Assembly: GCF_024362765.1 (NCBI RefSeq)
Contig: NZ_CP093302.1
Span: forward strand, 3,533,564 to 3,597,563
Length of the DNA stretch: 64,000 bases
Source of the DNA: Alkalihalobacillus sp. LMS6
GTDB taxonomy: Bacteria; Bacillota; Bacilli; Bacillales; Bacillaceae_D
Direction of reading: 5' to 3'
This document shows positions 1-7,079 of the stretch, piece by piece (the stretch's first letter is position 1; the number at the start of each line of letters is the position of its first letter). The notes beneath the pieces were generated by a model. That model searched no databases. It worked only from the letters and a program-made list of their open reading frames with translations, and was not told the origin of the DNA. The position numbers were made by a program, and so were the translations under genes.

Positions 1-280
1 GATAATTCGTATTCACCGTCACGAGTACAGCACCCATTTTTCCTGTAGCAAATTGGGTCGTCACCCATTCTGGCGTATTTGAAGCCCAGATGGCAACGTG
101 ATCCCCTTGCTGAATCCCTAGACCTATAAATGCTTTTGCGACACGCCGGCATTCCTCATTAAACTGCTCATAGGAATAACGCAAGCCACGATCCACATAA
201 ACGAGCGCATCGTTGTCCGGAATCTCCTTTGCTTTACTTTCAAGCAACTGCCCAATCGTCATGTCCAACATCTTACTCAT
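1..280 (-). CDS. AMP-binding acyl-CoA synthetase, N-terminal part (runs off left edge)
   Basis: Only the first 93 codons are in the window; the frame is open to base 1. The start is the ATG at 280-278, with a GAGAGGTGG ribosome binding site about 9 bases upstream. The protein opens with MSKMLDMTIGQLLES and continues with motifs of the adenylate-forming family N-terminus: DALVYVD, RYSYEQFNEEC, GLGIQQGDHVAIWASNTPEW and a GKMGAVLVTVN segment. These enzymes activate a carboxylic acid with ATP and load it onto CoA. The N-terminus looks most like medium/long-chain fatty acyl-CoA ligases, but the signature P-loop and substrate pocket lie outside the window, so the substrate is not settled. A cre box at 518-531 lies in the upstream gap, which fits catabolite repression of fatty acid breakdown. 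Confidence 0.85.
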   Translation of the reverse strand, partial: MSKMLDMTIGQLLESKAKEIPDNDALVYVDRGLRYSYEQFNEECRRVAKAFIGLGIQQGDHVAIWASNTPEWVTTQFATGKMGAVLVTVNTNY

Positions 281-517
281 GCTTGCAACGCCACCTCTCA
301 TTCAAAAACTAATAAAAAGACTGCTTATAACTGAAAAGTCCGAAAATAAACCACGAACTAGTTTTTCTTTTTTAACGAACTTACATCGCTTTAAGCACAT
401 TCTTTTATCTTGTATTGTTTCTCTTCTTGTTTCTGAACTCCTTCTTCATTTTTAAAGAGGAGAGGCGTGAGGGTTTCATCTTGAAGCTTTTTTTATCTTA
501 CACGGAAGGGTCAAAAA

Positions 518-531
518 TGTAACCGTTTTCA
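518..531. promoter_or_regulatory. Perfect cre (CcpA-binding) box
   Basis: TGTAACCGTTTTCA matches the cre consensus TGNAANCGNWNNCA at every fixed position and reads as a match on both strands. It sits in the 392-base gap between the divergent acyl-CoA synthetase (start at 280) and membrane protein (start at 673), about 240 bases from the former and 140 from the latter. CcpA repression of fatty acid degradation is known in Bacillus subtilis, so the synthetase is the likelier target. No confident promoter core was recognised for either gene, and I saw nothing else in the gap. Confidence 0.6.
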
Positions 532-672
532 ATTTAATGTTCATTTTGTTCATAAAGTTTATGGAAAAGAGATAACGAAATCTGTTTCAGGCAAGATTAC
601 ATCCAGACGTAATACCAACATCAACTCCACTAATGGTACGATGTAGGTAACCGAAACAATGAGGTGCTTATC

Positions 673-1263
673 ATGATTGAAACAACTGACCGCAATCAAT
701 GGCTGCTAAAGTGCTCGCTGTTCTTAACGTTAAATGCTGTACTCGTTTTATTACCGCTGAATCAGCTCTTTTTCACGTTTACTCTAACCTATACCGCTTC
801 ATTCTTATTTCTACTTCTTGTCGGGAATACGTGGTTCTTTTACTTATTTTTCCTAACGTTCACAGACGTGTTCCGTTCGTTTCAGATGTTCTTATTAAGC
901 GGCGTACTCGCCGTTACGTTGTGTCTTCCTATTGCGCATCTCTATGAGCCGCATGGCGTTAACAGTCAATATGCTTCCATTCCGATGCCAAACAATAACG
1001 ATCACTTGCTCATTCGGTATGAGCACTACAACACCTTTATGGGCGACCTTTCATATACGTTCCAATTTTATCGAGAAGGGACTGTTCTCTCGCGCTATAT
1101 TCGAGACGCAAGCTTGTATGAGTATCACTCTTCTAGTTACGTTGACAACGATCGTTCAGAGCCATTGGATTATCTCGGGTTTGATGATTACCACTGGCTT
1201 GATGAAACAACCGTCCGAATCCCTCGATTTCAGGAATGGATTCATATTGATATGGAGGAGTAA
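673..1263 (+). CDS. Integral membrane protein with acidic aromatic C-terminal half, unknown function
   Basis: The start is the ATG at 673, because GAGGTG at 661-666 is a ribosome binding site; the in-frame GTG at 664 lies inside that site. The product has 196 residues. The first 90 are very hydrophobic and should form three or four membrane helices. The remaining 105 are hydrophilic and rich in Tyr, His, Asp and Glu, probably exposed on one face of the membrane. I do not recognise a family. No terminator separates it from the SpaA-like gene 118 bases downstream, so the two could share a transcript. Confidence 0.6.
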   Translation: MIETTDRNQWLLKCSLFLTLNAVLVLLPLNQLFFTFTLTYTASFLFLLLVGNTWFFYLFFLTFTDVFRSFQMFLLSGVLAVTLCLPIAHLYEPHGVNSQYASIPMPNNNDHLLIRYEHYNTFMGDLSYTFQFYREGTVLSRYIRDASLYEYHSSSYVDNDRSEPLDYLGFDDYHWLDETTVRIPRFQEWIHIDMEE

Positions 1264-1381
1264 CTCCACTTATGGAAAACGGCTTCTAGTCCATTTTCGT
1301 TCTTTTTTAGGTAAAGCAGAAAGCGATTTCCTTGCACATACATATCCTAGTATTCATAAAGAAAGGAGTGTTGTGCACGAT

Positions 1382-2371
1382 ATGAAGAAAAGGGAATGGA
1401 ACGATTGTGAAACAAAACGAGACTGTTCCTGTAAGTGTCAGCCACCATTCGTCTGCCCTCCTTCCTTAAATTTGCCTGGGACAATCCGTATTCAAAAAGT
1501 CGATACGACCACTGGTACGCCTGTATCTGGAGCGGTTTTTTTAGTTACAGATTCTACAAGTCGATCCAAACTAGCTTTTTCGAATGAAAGAGGAAGAGTT
1601 GCGGTTCAAGTTCCAGCAGGAAGGACATATACAATAAGAGAAGTTGCCGCACCAATTGGGTACATTCCTAACCCACTCACGTACGTTGCAACAGTTCGGC
1701 GAAATCGGGAGGTCTATGTAAACGGGGTGTTAACGCCGATTTTATCCATTGGAAATACACCGGTTGGAGCGGCGCCAGGGAGTCTTCCTGTATTATTACT
1801 GGCTACTTTTACAAATACGCCGATTGCTGATGGTACCTTTACCCTAACAGGAGGCAATCAAGTGTTGACGGTTACTACAGATGAGAATGGGATTGGCCTC
1901 TTCACGAACATCCCTGCAGGTACGTATACACTTGCGCAAACAGGCGCTCCATTTGGATACAATATTGACACACAAACCTACCAAGTTATTGTGGATACAG
2001 ATGGGTTGGTTTCCATTAATGGCGTACAAGTACCTGCCACGGGTTTTATTATTACTAATGATTTAACGATTATTTTTCTCGCCATCCGCAATCTGCTTTC
2101 ATTTGGAGGAACGGCTTCTAACGCAACCTTTAGGCTCGTAGCGTTTGACGGCAGCTACGACGAGTCTATTTCTGCAGGAGCTACTGGAACGGTCACGTTT
2201 GCAGGGCTTAGCCCGGGAAGATACGCGCTGTCTCAACCTATAGCGCCTGTACTTGCTAGAAGAAGAAATGACATTGTTTTTGTTACAGTCACTGAGGGTG
2301 ACCGCGTCTTAGTTGAAGATGGAGACTTTACAAACAGATTTTATATTTATGTGAATGAAGCCTTAATTTAG
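1382..2371 (+). CDS. SpaA/Cna-B-type multi-domain surface protein without signal peptide
   Basis: The product has 329 residues. The N-terminus is short, charged and Cys-rich (DCETKRDCSCKC-like). Three prealbumin-like SpaA/Cna-B modules follow. Module 1 (about residues 35-110) carries VDTTTGTPVSGAVF and the classic YTIREVAAPIGY. Module 2 (about 135-220) has TTDENGIGLFTNIPAGTYTLAQTGAPFGY. Module 3 (about 235-320) has GTVTFAGLSPGRYALSQ. There is no signal peptide, no LPXTG sorting signal and no C-terminal membrane anchor, so this is not an ordinary sortase substrate. A spore coat or exosporium protein made in the mother cell would fit, and CATATCCTA at 1341-1349 matches a sigma-K -10 element, but that is inference. 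An in-frame GTG at 1373 is an alternative start, since the AGGAG at 1364-1368 is far from the ATG. Confidence 0.7.
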   Translation: MKKREWNDCETKRDCSCKCQPPFVCPPSLNLPGTIRIQKVDTTTGTPVSGAVFLVTDSTSRSKLAFSNERGRVAVQVPAGRTYTIREVAAPIGYIPNPLTYVATVRRNREVYVNGVLTPILSIGNTPVGAAPGSLPVLLLATFTNTPIADGTFTLTGGNQVLTVTTDENGIGLFTNIPAGTYTLAQTGAPFGYNIDTQTYQVIVDTDGLVSINGVQVPATGFIITNDLTIIFLAIRNLLSFGGTASNATFRLVAFDGSYDESISAGATGTVTFAGLSPGRYALSQPIAPVLARRRNDIVFVTVTEGDRVLVEDGDFTNRFYIYVNEALI

Positions 2372-2376
2372 AAAAC

Positions 2377-2417
2377 GGCGATGTTAAAGCAACAACATTT
2401 AACATCGCCTTTTTTTG
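2377..2417 (+). terminator. Intrinsic terminator after the SpaA-like gene
   Basis: GGCGATGTTAAA at 2377-2388 pairs perfectly with TTTAACATCGCC at 2398-2409, followed by seven T. It begins five bases after the stop codon and separates this gene from the convergent response regulator. Confidence 0.9.
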
Positions 2418-2423
2418 CTTCTA

Positions 2424-3107
2424 TCAAGATCCACCCGTCATTTTCCAATATTTCCGCTCTGGTCGCCCGACGATTCCATACTCTAATTCCGCTTTCGCTT
2501 CTTCAATGGAAATTAAGTATTCTAAATAGCGGCGAGATGTGGTTCTGGAAGCGCCAAATTTTTTCCCAAGCGCTTCCGCTGTTATCCCTTCCTTTTGATC
2601 GTGAAGAAGCTGGCGCACTTTTTCTAACGTTAATCGATCAATCCCTTTAGGAAGTTCCTCTCCTTTATCACCGCTTTCTTTTACACGAAGAAAAAAGGTG
2701 TCCGCAATGGATTGTGTGATGCGTGTAGAATGGGTTAATTGTTTTCGTTGCTCACTCGCTTTTTCAATAGCTTCTTTTAGTCTTTCAAATGCAATCGGCT
2801 TAATTAGATAGTCAACTACGCCATGATGCAGCGCTTCGGTAAAAATGTCTTTCTCTGTAGCCGCGGTAATTAAAATGACTTGGACATGTGGAGCCACTTC
2901 ATACAATTGTTCGAGCACATCGACACCAAGCTGGTCTGGCAAATAAACATCCAGCAAGACCAGGTCAGGTTGATGTTGGTCTACGAGACGGATGGTTTCA
3001 CTGGCGGACTGCGCTTTTGCAATCACATGCACACCTTGTAGTTGTTGTAAAAATTTTTCATGAATATCTGCTACATGATAATCATCTTCGGCAATCATAA
3101 TGTTCAC
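2424..3107 (-). CDS. CitT/DcuR-type response regulator
   Basis: The product has 227 residues. The receiver domain spans about 1-120, with acidic pocket EDD at 7-9, phosphoacceptor Asp53 in LLDVYLP, Thr in ITAA and Lys in IKPI. The C-terminal part (about 155-220) carries a helix-turn-helix in GITAEALGKKFGASRTTSRRYLEYL, a layout typical of CitT, DctR and DcuR regulators of di- and tricarboxylate uptake. It overlaps the sensor kinase gene by four bases (ATGA), so the two are translationally coupled. No transporter gene lies next to this pair in the window; the next gene is the unrelated SpaA-like one, read convergently. The regulated genes are therefore not visible here. Confidence 0.9.
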   Translation of the reverse strand: MNIMIAEDDYHVADIHEKFLQQLQGVHVIAKAQSASETIRLVDQHQPDLVLLDVYLPDQLGVDVLEQLYEVAPHVQVILITAATEKDIFTEALHHGVVDYLIKPIAFERLKEAIEKASEQRKQLTHSTRITQSIADTFFLRVKESGDKGEELPKGIDRLTLEKVRQLLHDQKEGITAEALGKKFGASRTTSRRYLEYLISIEEAKAELEYGIVGRPERKYWKMTGGS

Positions 3108-4696
3108 GTTTTACCCCCACCTGTCTTTTTTGGAATGTAGATGCTGACAATCGTTCCTGTTGGTTGATTGTGCTCCATTTCAAGCGTACCTTTTAATTCC
3201 GCTAACGCGGCTTTTACTAACGCCAGCCCATAACCTCGTCTGCCATTTTTCGTCGTAATCCCTTGCTCAAACAACTGCGACTCTATTGAGTCATCAATGC
3301 CTGGTCCATTATCAGCAACTTCCACAACGAGCTCATTGCCTAAGTCTGTTAGAAAAATGTCCACTGTCGGCGTCTCTTTCCCCATCACCGCATCAAATGC
3401 ATTATCAATAATGTTGCCAATAATCGTGACGAGAGGCGCGGCCGCATCCGGTGGCCACTGCCATTCGACTGTACTCGAAGCATCAATAGTGAACGTCACC
3501 TTTTTCTCAGACGCCTTCGACCGTTTCCCTATGAGCATCGCTTGAATCGTCGGATCATGAATTTGTTCAAATACGATTCGATCGCCACGTGTCTGCGTGC
3601 CTGTCTCTTCTTCAATAAAAGCGATGGCTTCTTCGTGATAGCCAAGCTGAAGATAGCCCGAGATTGCATACAGTTTGTTCGTGTATTCATGGGTTTGAGC
3701 ACGTAGATCTTTTGAATATTGTTGAATTTCCGAGAGCGCATTAACCAATTCTTGCAATTCTGTTCGCTTTTGAAAACGCGCAACCTTTCCAGCATATTGC
3801 CCATCTTCATTTATCGTCTGATAATGCACGATTAACCGTTTTTCCTGATACGTCATTTCATTTTGCCCGGACGTCTGTTCATCGTTTAAAACGGCAGCCA
3901 TCTCTGAATGAGGCAACACGTTATCGATTTTTTTGCCAATTGCGCTATCAGAGAGCTGGAGAACGTCTTTGGCAATCGCATTCAACAGCGTTACTCGTCC
4001 TTCTTGATCGGTCGCAATCAAGCCCTCACTAACCGCTTCAATGACGGCGTGTCGCTCTTTATAGAGGCGGGCAATTTGGTAAGGCTCCAATCCAAAAGTG
4101 TCTCGCCGAATGCTCCGTGCCAATGCACTGCTCCCAATTAAGCCAATTAAAAAAATGATCACAATCGCCGTACAAAAGATAACAAATCCTTTTAAAAATG
4201 TTGAATTAATGTATTCGATCATATAGCCAACTGAGACAACACCAATAATCGTCCCGTCCTCTGCCCGTACAGGTGTCTTCCCGCGAACCGCTTCACCAAG
4301 AGAACCTACCGCAACAGACGTATAGCTTCTACCATATAGAAGCGCGTCATCGTTATCACCACCGACCATTTGTTGCCCGACTTGATCTTGATTTGGATGC
4401 GTTATTCGAACGCCCTCCGTATCACCGATGACAATATATTCTGCATTCGCGTTGGCTTCAACCGTATCAATGAGCGTACGCAACGCGGCTTCATCACCAT
4501 TTCCCAATAATACTTGCCTCACTTCAGGAATTTCCGCCACAGTGAGAGCCGTCGTTAGCGCTTGCTCGCCGATTAAATTCCTTGCTTGCTCTCGCTCTAA
4601 ATAGACATATACAACGGTTACAAGCAAGATAATGAGTGTAATTAACGCAATAACATATCGACTAAATTTCCGCTCCAGCGTCTTTCTTTTTTTCAT
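3104..4696 (-). CDS. CitS/DcuS/DctS-type sensor histidine kinase
   Basis: The product has 530 residues. A first membrane helix (about 14-32) and a second (about 168-195) bracket an extracytoplasmic sensor of the Cache type that includes GTIIGVVSVGY. A PAS-like segment follows at about 215-285 (AVIEAVSEGLIATD). The phosphoacceptor is His336 in LRAQTHEYTNKLY, the Spo0B-like dimerisation motif of the citrate/C4-dicarboxylate sensor family. The ATPase domain has an N box NIIDNAFDAV (about 428-437), DNGPGI (about 462) and GRRGYGLAL (about 485). The family senses external carboxylates. The ligand cannot be read from sequence. It is the first gene of a two-gene operon with the response regulator. 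Confidence 0.9.
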   Translation of the reverse strand: MKKRKTLERKFSRYVIALITLIILLVTVVYVYLEREQARNLIGEQALTTALTVAEIPEVRQVLLGNGDEAALRTLIDTVEANANAEYIVIGDTEGVRITHPNQDQVGQQMVGGDNDDALLYGRSYTSVAVGSLGEAVRGKTPVRAEDGTIIGVVSVGYMIEYINSTFLKGFVIFCTAIVIIFLIGLIGSSALARSIRRDTFGLEPYQIARLYKERHAVIEAVSEGLIATDQEGRVTLLNAIAKDVLQLSDSAIGKKIDNVLPHSEMAAVLNDEQTSGQNEMTYQEKRLIVHYQTINEDGQYAGKVARFQKRTELQELVNALSEIQQYSKDLRAQTHEYTNKLYAISGYLQLGYHEEAIAFIEEETGTQTRGDRIVFEQIHDPTIQAMLIGKRSKASEKKVTFTIDASSTVEWQWPPDAAAPLVTIIGNIIDNAFDAVMGKETPTVDIFLTDLGNELVVEVADNGPGIDDSIESQLFEQGITTKNGRRGYGLALVKAALAELKGTLEMEHNQPTGTIVSIYIPKKTGGGKT

Positions 4697-4796
4697 CCTA
4701 TTGCCACCTGATGTTTTGTTAAAAGATTGGGTTCCGCTTACATTTTGTTGATTTTATTCTAACATGGTTTCGAAACACATCGCGTTAAAAGTTTTA

Positions 4797-4850
4797 TTCA
4801 AAAAAACACTCTCCTACTCATCACAAAACTCGAATAGGAAAGTGTTTCTC
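4797..4850 (-). terminator. Intrinsic terminator for the 35-residue membrane peptide gene
   Basis: On the minus strand, arms at 4847-4832 and 4819-4804 pair over 16 positions with two G-T wobbles and are followed by a run of T. It begins right after the small gene's stop codon. Confidence 0.8.
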
Positions 4851-4958
4851 TTAAAATATGACATCACTCATAACATCAACTAGCGCAAATCCTAAAACCC
4901 ATAACAAGAGTGAGAGCGGGATCGCAAAGAGCATTCCTTTTATCAATCCATTTCTCAT
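4851..4958 (-). CDS. Small hydrophobic membrane peptide (35 residues)
   Basis: The ATG at 4958-4956 follows a GAGGAGGCG ribosome binding site at good spacing, and the frame closes with TAA at 4853-4851 just before a terminator. The peptide begins MRNGLIKGMLFAIPLSLL and is almost entirely one hydrophobic helix, ending in an acidic tail (DVMSDVIF). It lies 47 bases downstream of bcrC on the same strand and could be co-transcribed with it. Function is unknown. The site, helix and terminator together make it a credible gene. Confidence 0.65.
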   Translation of the reverse strand: MRNGLIKGMLFAIPLSLLLWVLGFALVDVMSDVIF

Positions 4959-5005
4959 GAACACGCCTCCTCTTTCCAATGTGTTCCATTATAGTAGCCC
5001 ATCTA

Positions 5006-5566
5006 TTAATAGGGGATTTCTTTCGATCCTCTTCTCGATTGCTGCTCCTCTTTTCGACCAAAAAATTGGTTGTAGAGCAACTTCAACAAGCTTACGACCA
5101 GTAGCGCAATCACGAATCCACCTAGTACATCTAATGGATAATGGTGGCCCAAGAAAATACGCGAGAACCCAATAAAAGTCGCGAGCACAAGTAAGACCGT
5201 CCCTACTTTTTTATGAAATAGAAAAATTGATAAGGCAATCGTAAATGCAGCCAGCGTATGGTTCGAGGGAAAACTGGATGCTGTGTTATGCGCAATAATA
5301 AGATTGACGTCATGCTCTAAAAAGGGGCGAGGCCGATAGGTAAGTCCTTTAATGAGATAGCCAATCCCCATTGATAGCCCGATCGAAATGACCGTGAATA
5401 GTGCCGTTCGTAATGAGGTTCGTGACTTGAAGCCAAGAATCATAAACACCACCACCGCGAGCGCTAGTATGATTGTGACATATTCAGAACTCCACACCAT
5501 TAACGTATCGAGGAACTCACTCTCCCCGGATAAATTATTAATCTTTCTAAAAATCGTATAGTCCAT
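5006..5566 (-). CDS. bcrC: Undecaprenyl-pyrophosphate phosphatase, PAP2 family (BcrC-like)
   Basis: The product has 186 residues and five or six membrane helices. All three PAP2 signatures are present: K-x6-RP in KGLTYRPRP, PSNH in SSFPSNHT, and SRIFLGHHYPLD with the catalytic His and Asp. The opening MDYTIFRKINNLSG resembles Bacillus BcrC closely. The enzyme dephosphorylates undecaprenyl pyrophosphate on the outer face of the membrane, recycling the lipid carrier for peptidoglycan and contributing to bacitracin tolerance. The C-terminal 20 residues are strongly charged (GRKEEQQSRRGSK). A ribosome binding site AGAAGGAGAG precedes the ATG. Confidence 0.88.
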   Translation of the reverse strand: MDYTIFRKINNLSGESEFLDTLMVWSSEYVTIILALAVVVFMILGFKSRTSLRTALFTVISIGLSMGIGYLIKGLTYRPRPFLEHDVNLIIAHNTASSFPSNHTLAAFTIALSIFLFHKKVGTVLLVLATFIGFSRIFLGHHYPLDVLGGFVIALLVVSLLKLLYNQFFGRKEEQQSRRGSKEIPY

Positions 5567-5783
5567 CTTGCTCTCCTTCTAGTACGCAACGCTTTATACT
5601 CAAATCGTAGCACTAGTTATTTTTGAAGGGAAGTTAAAAGATACGGAGATAATATGTGAAAATAAGAGCGAAACGAGGAAAAATCCTGTTTATCGATCAT
5701 GCTTTAGACAATCCGCACTAACATACCATCCCATCTCTTTGATATACTTTCACTATGCAACACGACTCAGCCGTTAAAAAGGT

Positions 5784-5981
5784 GTGTTTACAATCGGTAC
5801 ATTCATTACGTTATTCGCTATAGCAATTATCGGCATCCTCTTCTTAATTGTCTCTTTTACAAGTGGCTCGAATCCAACTACTCAAGTCGAAATGTATGAA
5901 CTGCTTTATTTAGTACCCCTGGTTCCGATACTCATCTACCTCGCCTGGATTGTGATTCGCAATCAAAAAGGAGACAAATAA
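5784..5981 (+). CDS. Small two-helix membrane protein, unknown
   Basis: The product has 65 residues, with helices at about 5-26 and 40-58 and a basic tail (RNQKGDK). I do not recognise a family. The start is uncertain: the GTG at 5784 lies almost inside the AAAAAGGTG element at 5777-5784, which would be the only ribosome binding site. It lies 21 bases upstream of the decayed hydrolase gene on the same strand and was probably its operon partner. Confidence 0.5.
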   Translation: MFTIGTFITLFAIAIIGILFLIVSFTSGSNPTTQVEMYELLYLVPLVPILIYLAWIVIRNQKGDK

Positions 5982-6002
5982 CGAATCAAGGAGGCATTAC
6001 AG

Positions 6003-6394
6003 ATGAACGTTTTTATTCATGGCCTTGGTCAAGATGCATCAAGCTGGACAGCTACCATAAGGCACCTCTCAACAAAGGATGATCTTGTTAGCGTCCATCT
6101 CCCCAACTTGCTTCAACATCAAGAAGTTACCTATCAAGCACTCTATCAGCAATTTAAATCGTTTTGTCTTTCGTACGACCAGCCACTCCATTTAACCGGT
6201 TTATCATTAGGCGGTATACTGGCATTGAGTTTTGCAATCGAGACGTCGCAAACAAAAAAGCATCCTACCGATTAATGAAGAGCATTCCTACAGCCAGTAT
6301 GGTCATGATTCATCGTGCTGGACATGAAGTGAACCAGCACCAACCTTTGTCACTTGCGAGTATCCTTCATACTTTCTACCAATCAAATGCGTGA
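6003..6394 (+). pseudogene. Alpha/beta hydrolase, internally deleted and frameshifted
   Basis: The first 78 codons encode a normal hydrolase N-terminus: MNVFIHGLGQDASSW, then the nucleophile elbow GLSLGG. From about base 6240 the hydrolase reading moves to frame 2, where RDVANKKASYRLMKSIPTA and AGHEVN (catalytic His region) encode a normal C-terminus ending at 6394. Intact members of this family have roughly 230-260 residues; here the two ends are joined with about 110-140 central residues, including the catalytic acid loop, missing. The original frame instead ends at TAA 6273-6275 after KHPTD. A good AAGGAGG site precedes the ATG, so a short peptide could still be made, but no working hydrolase is expected. 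Confidence 0.8.
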
Positions 6395-6401
6395 TTCTAC
6401 T

Positions 6402-6434
6402 GAAAAAAGGTTTGGGTGTCATACACCCAAACCC
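6402..6434 (-). terminator. Intrinsic terminator for the YusW-like lipoprotein gene
   Basis: GGTTTGGGTGT at 6409-6419 and ACACCCAAACC at 6423-6433 form a perfect 11-base stem with a CAT loop. The run of A at 6403-6408 gives the T tract on the minus strand. It may also end transcripts of the hydrolase pseudogene. Confidence 0.88.
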
Positions 6435-6445
6435 TCTACTTCACG

Positions 6446-6985
6446 TTATTCTTGTTCGTCTTCTGCCTCAACTTCATCATCGTTGAAGAATTCTACTTCT
6501 ACTTCAAGCTCACTGTACGTTTCATCGAGCATGAATGCATCGATGCTTGCTTGAATTAATTCATCTTCCGTTGATTGCTCATCAATGTCGAGTTGAGTAA
6601 GCATCGGCTCAAGTTCTGCAAGCGCTTCTTCGCCCTCTAATTGTACCTGTTCGCCGTCTCTTGTATCTTCAATCTCTGCTTGAGGTTGACCATTGTTATA
6701 GTCATATTGCACTTCATATTCTTCATTGTCATATTCTGCTTCAAGTTCAAACTCAGCAAAGTTTAACTCTTCATACCATGCAGAATCGGTATCTTCATCT
6801 GTCTCTGTACCTTCGTCTTGATCTTGGTCAGTGTCACCATTTGTTGCATCTTCATTTGTGTTGTTTTCTGTTGTTTCATTGGTTGTATCTTCACCGTTCG
6901 TTGATGTGTCTTCTTCGCCATTTCCGCATGCTGCAAGCGTCAAGGCCATAGCTGTTGTTAATCCAACCAATCCATATTTCTTCAT
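6446..6985 (-). CDS. YusW-like acidic lipoprotein
   Basis: The product has 179 residues. It has a lipoprotein signal peptide with lipobox LAAC (Cys20). A very acidic, Thr/Asn/Asp/Glu-rich linker spans about residues 21-68. A C-terminal domain of about 110 residues matches the YusW-like pattern: F-x-F-x-LEAEYDNEEYEVQY, AEIEDTRDGEQVQLEG and a terminal segment ELEVEVEFFNDD. It should be tethered to the outer face of the membrane. The role of YusW-like proteins is not known. GGAGGG precedes the ATG. The extreme acidity fits a surface protein in an alkaliphilic or salt-tolerant bacterium. Confidence 0.75.
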   Translation of the reverse strand: MKKYGLVGLTTAMALTLAACGNGEEDTSTNGEDTTNETTENNTNEDATNGDTDQDQDEGTETDEDTDSAWYEELNFAEFELEAEYDNEEYEVQYDYNNGQPQAEIEDTRDGEQVQLEGEEALAELEPMLTQLDIDEQSTEDELIQASIDAFMLDETYSELEVEVEFFNDDEVEAEDEQE

Positions 6986-7079
6986 CTAATAGAACCCTCC
7001 AAAAAAGTGTCTCCTCCTCTCTACCTGTTCATTGAAGCGATTAAACATTCTGGAAAGAATTCTTTTTATTACCAGTTTT

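Noticed and set aside
932-1381. N-terminal extension of the SpaA-like frame back to 932
   Set aside because: It overlaps the membrane protein gene at 673-1263 in another frame, has no ribosome binding site, and encodes shadow-like sequence; a strong site lies at 1361-1370.
4876-5061. 61-codon minus-strand frame overlapping the end of bcrC
   Set aside because: It is charged, low-quality sequence; a different frame in the same stretch gives the convincing 35-residue membrane peptide.
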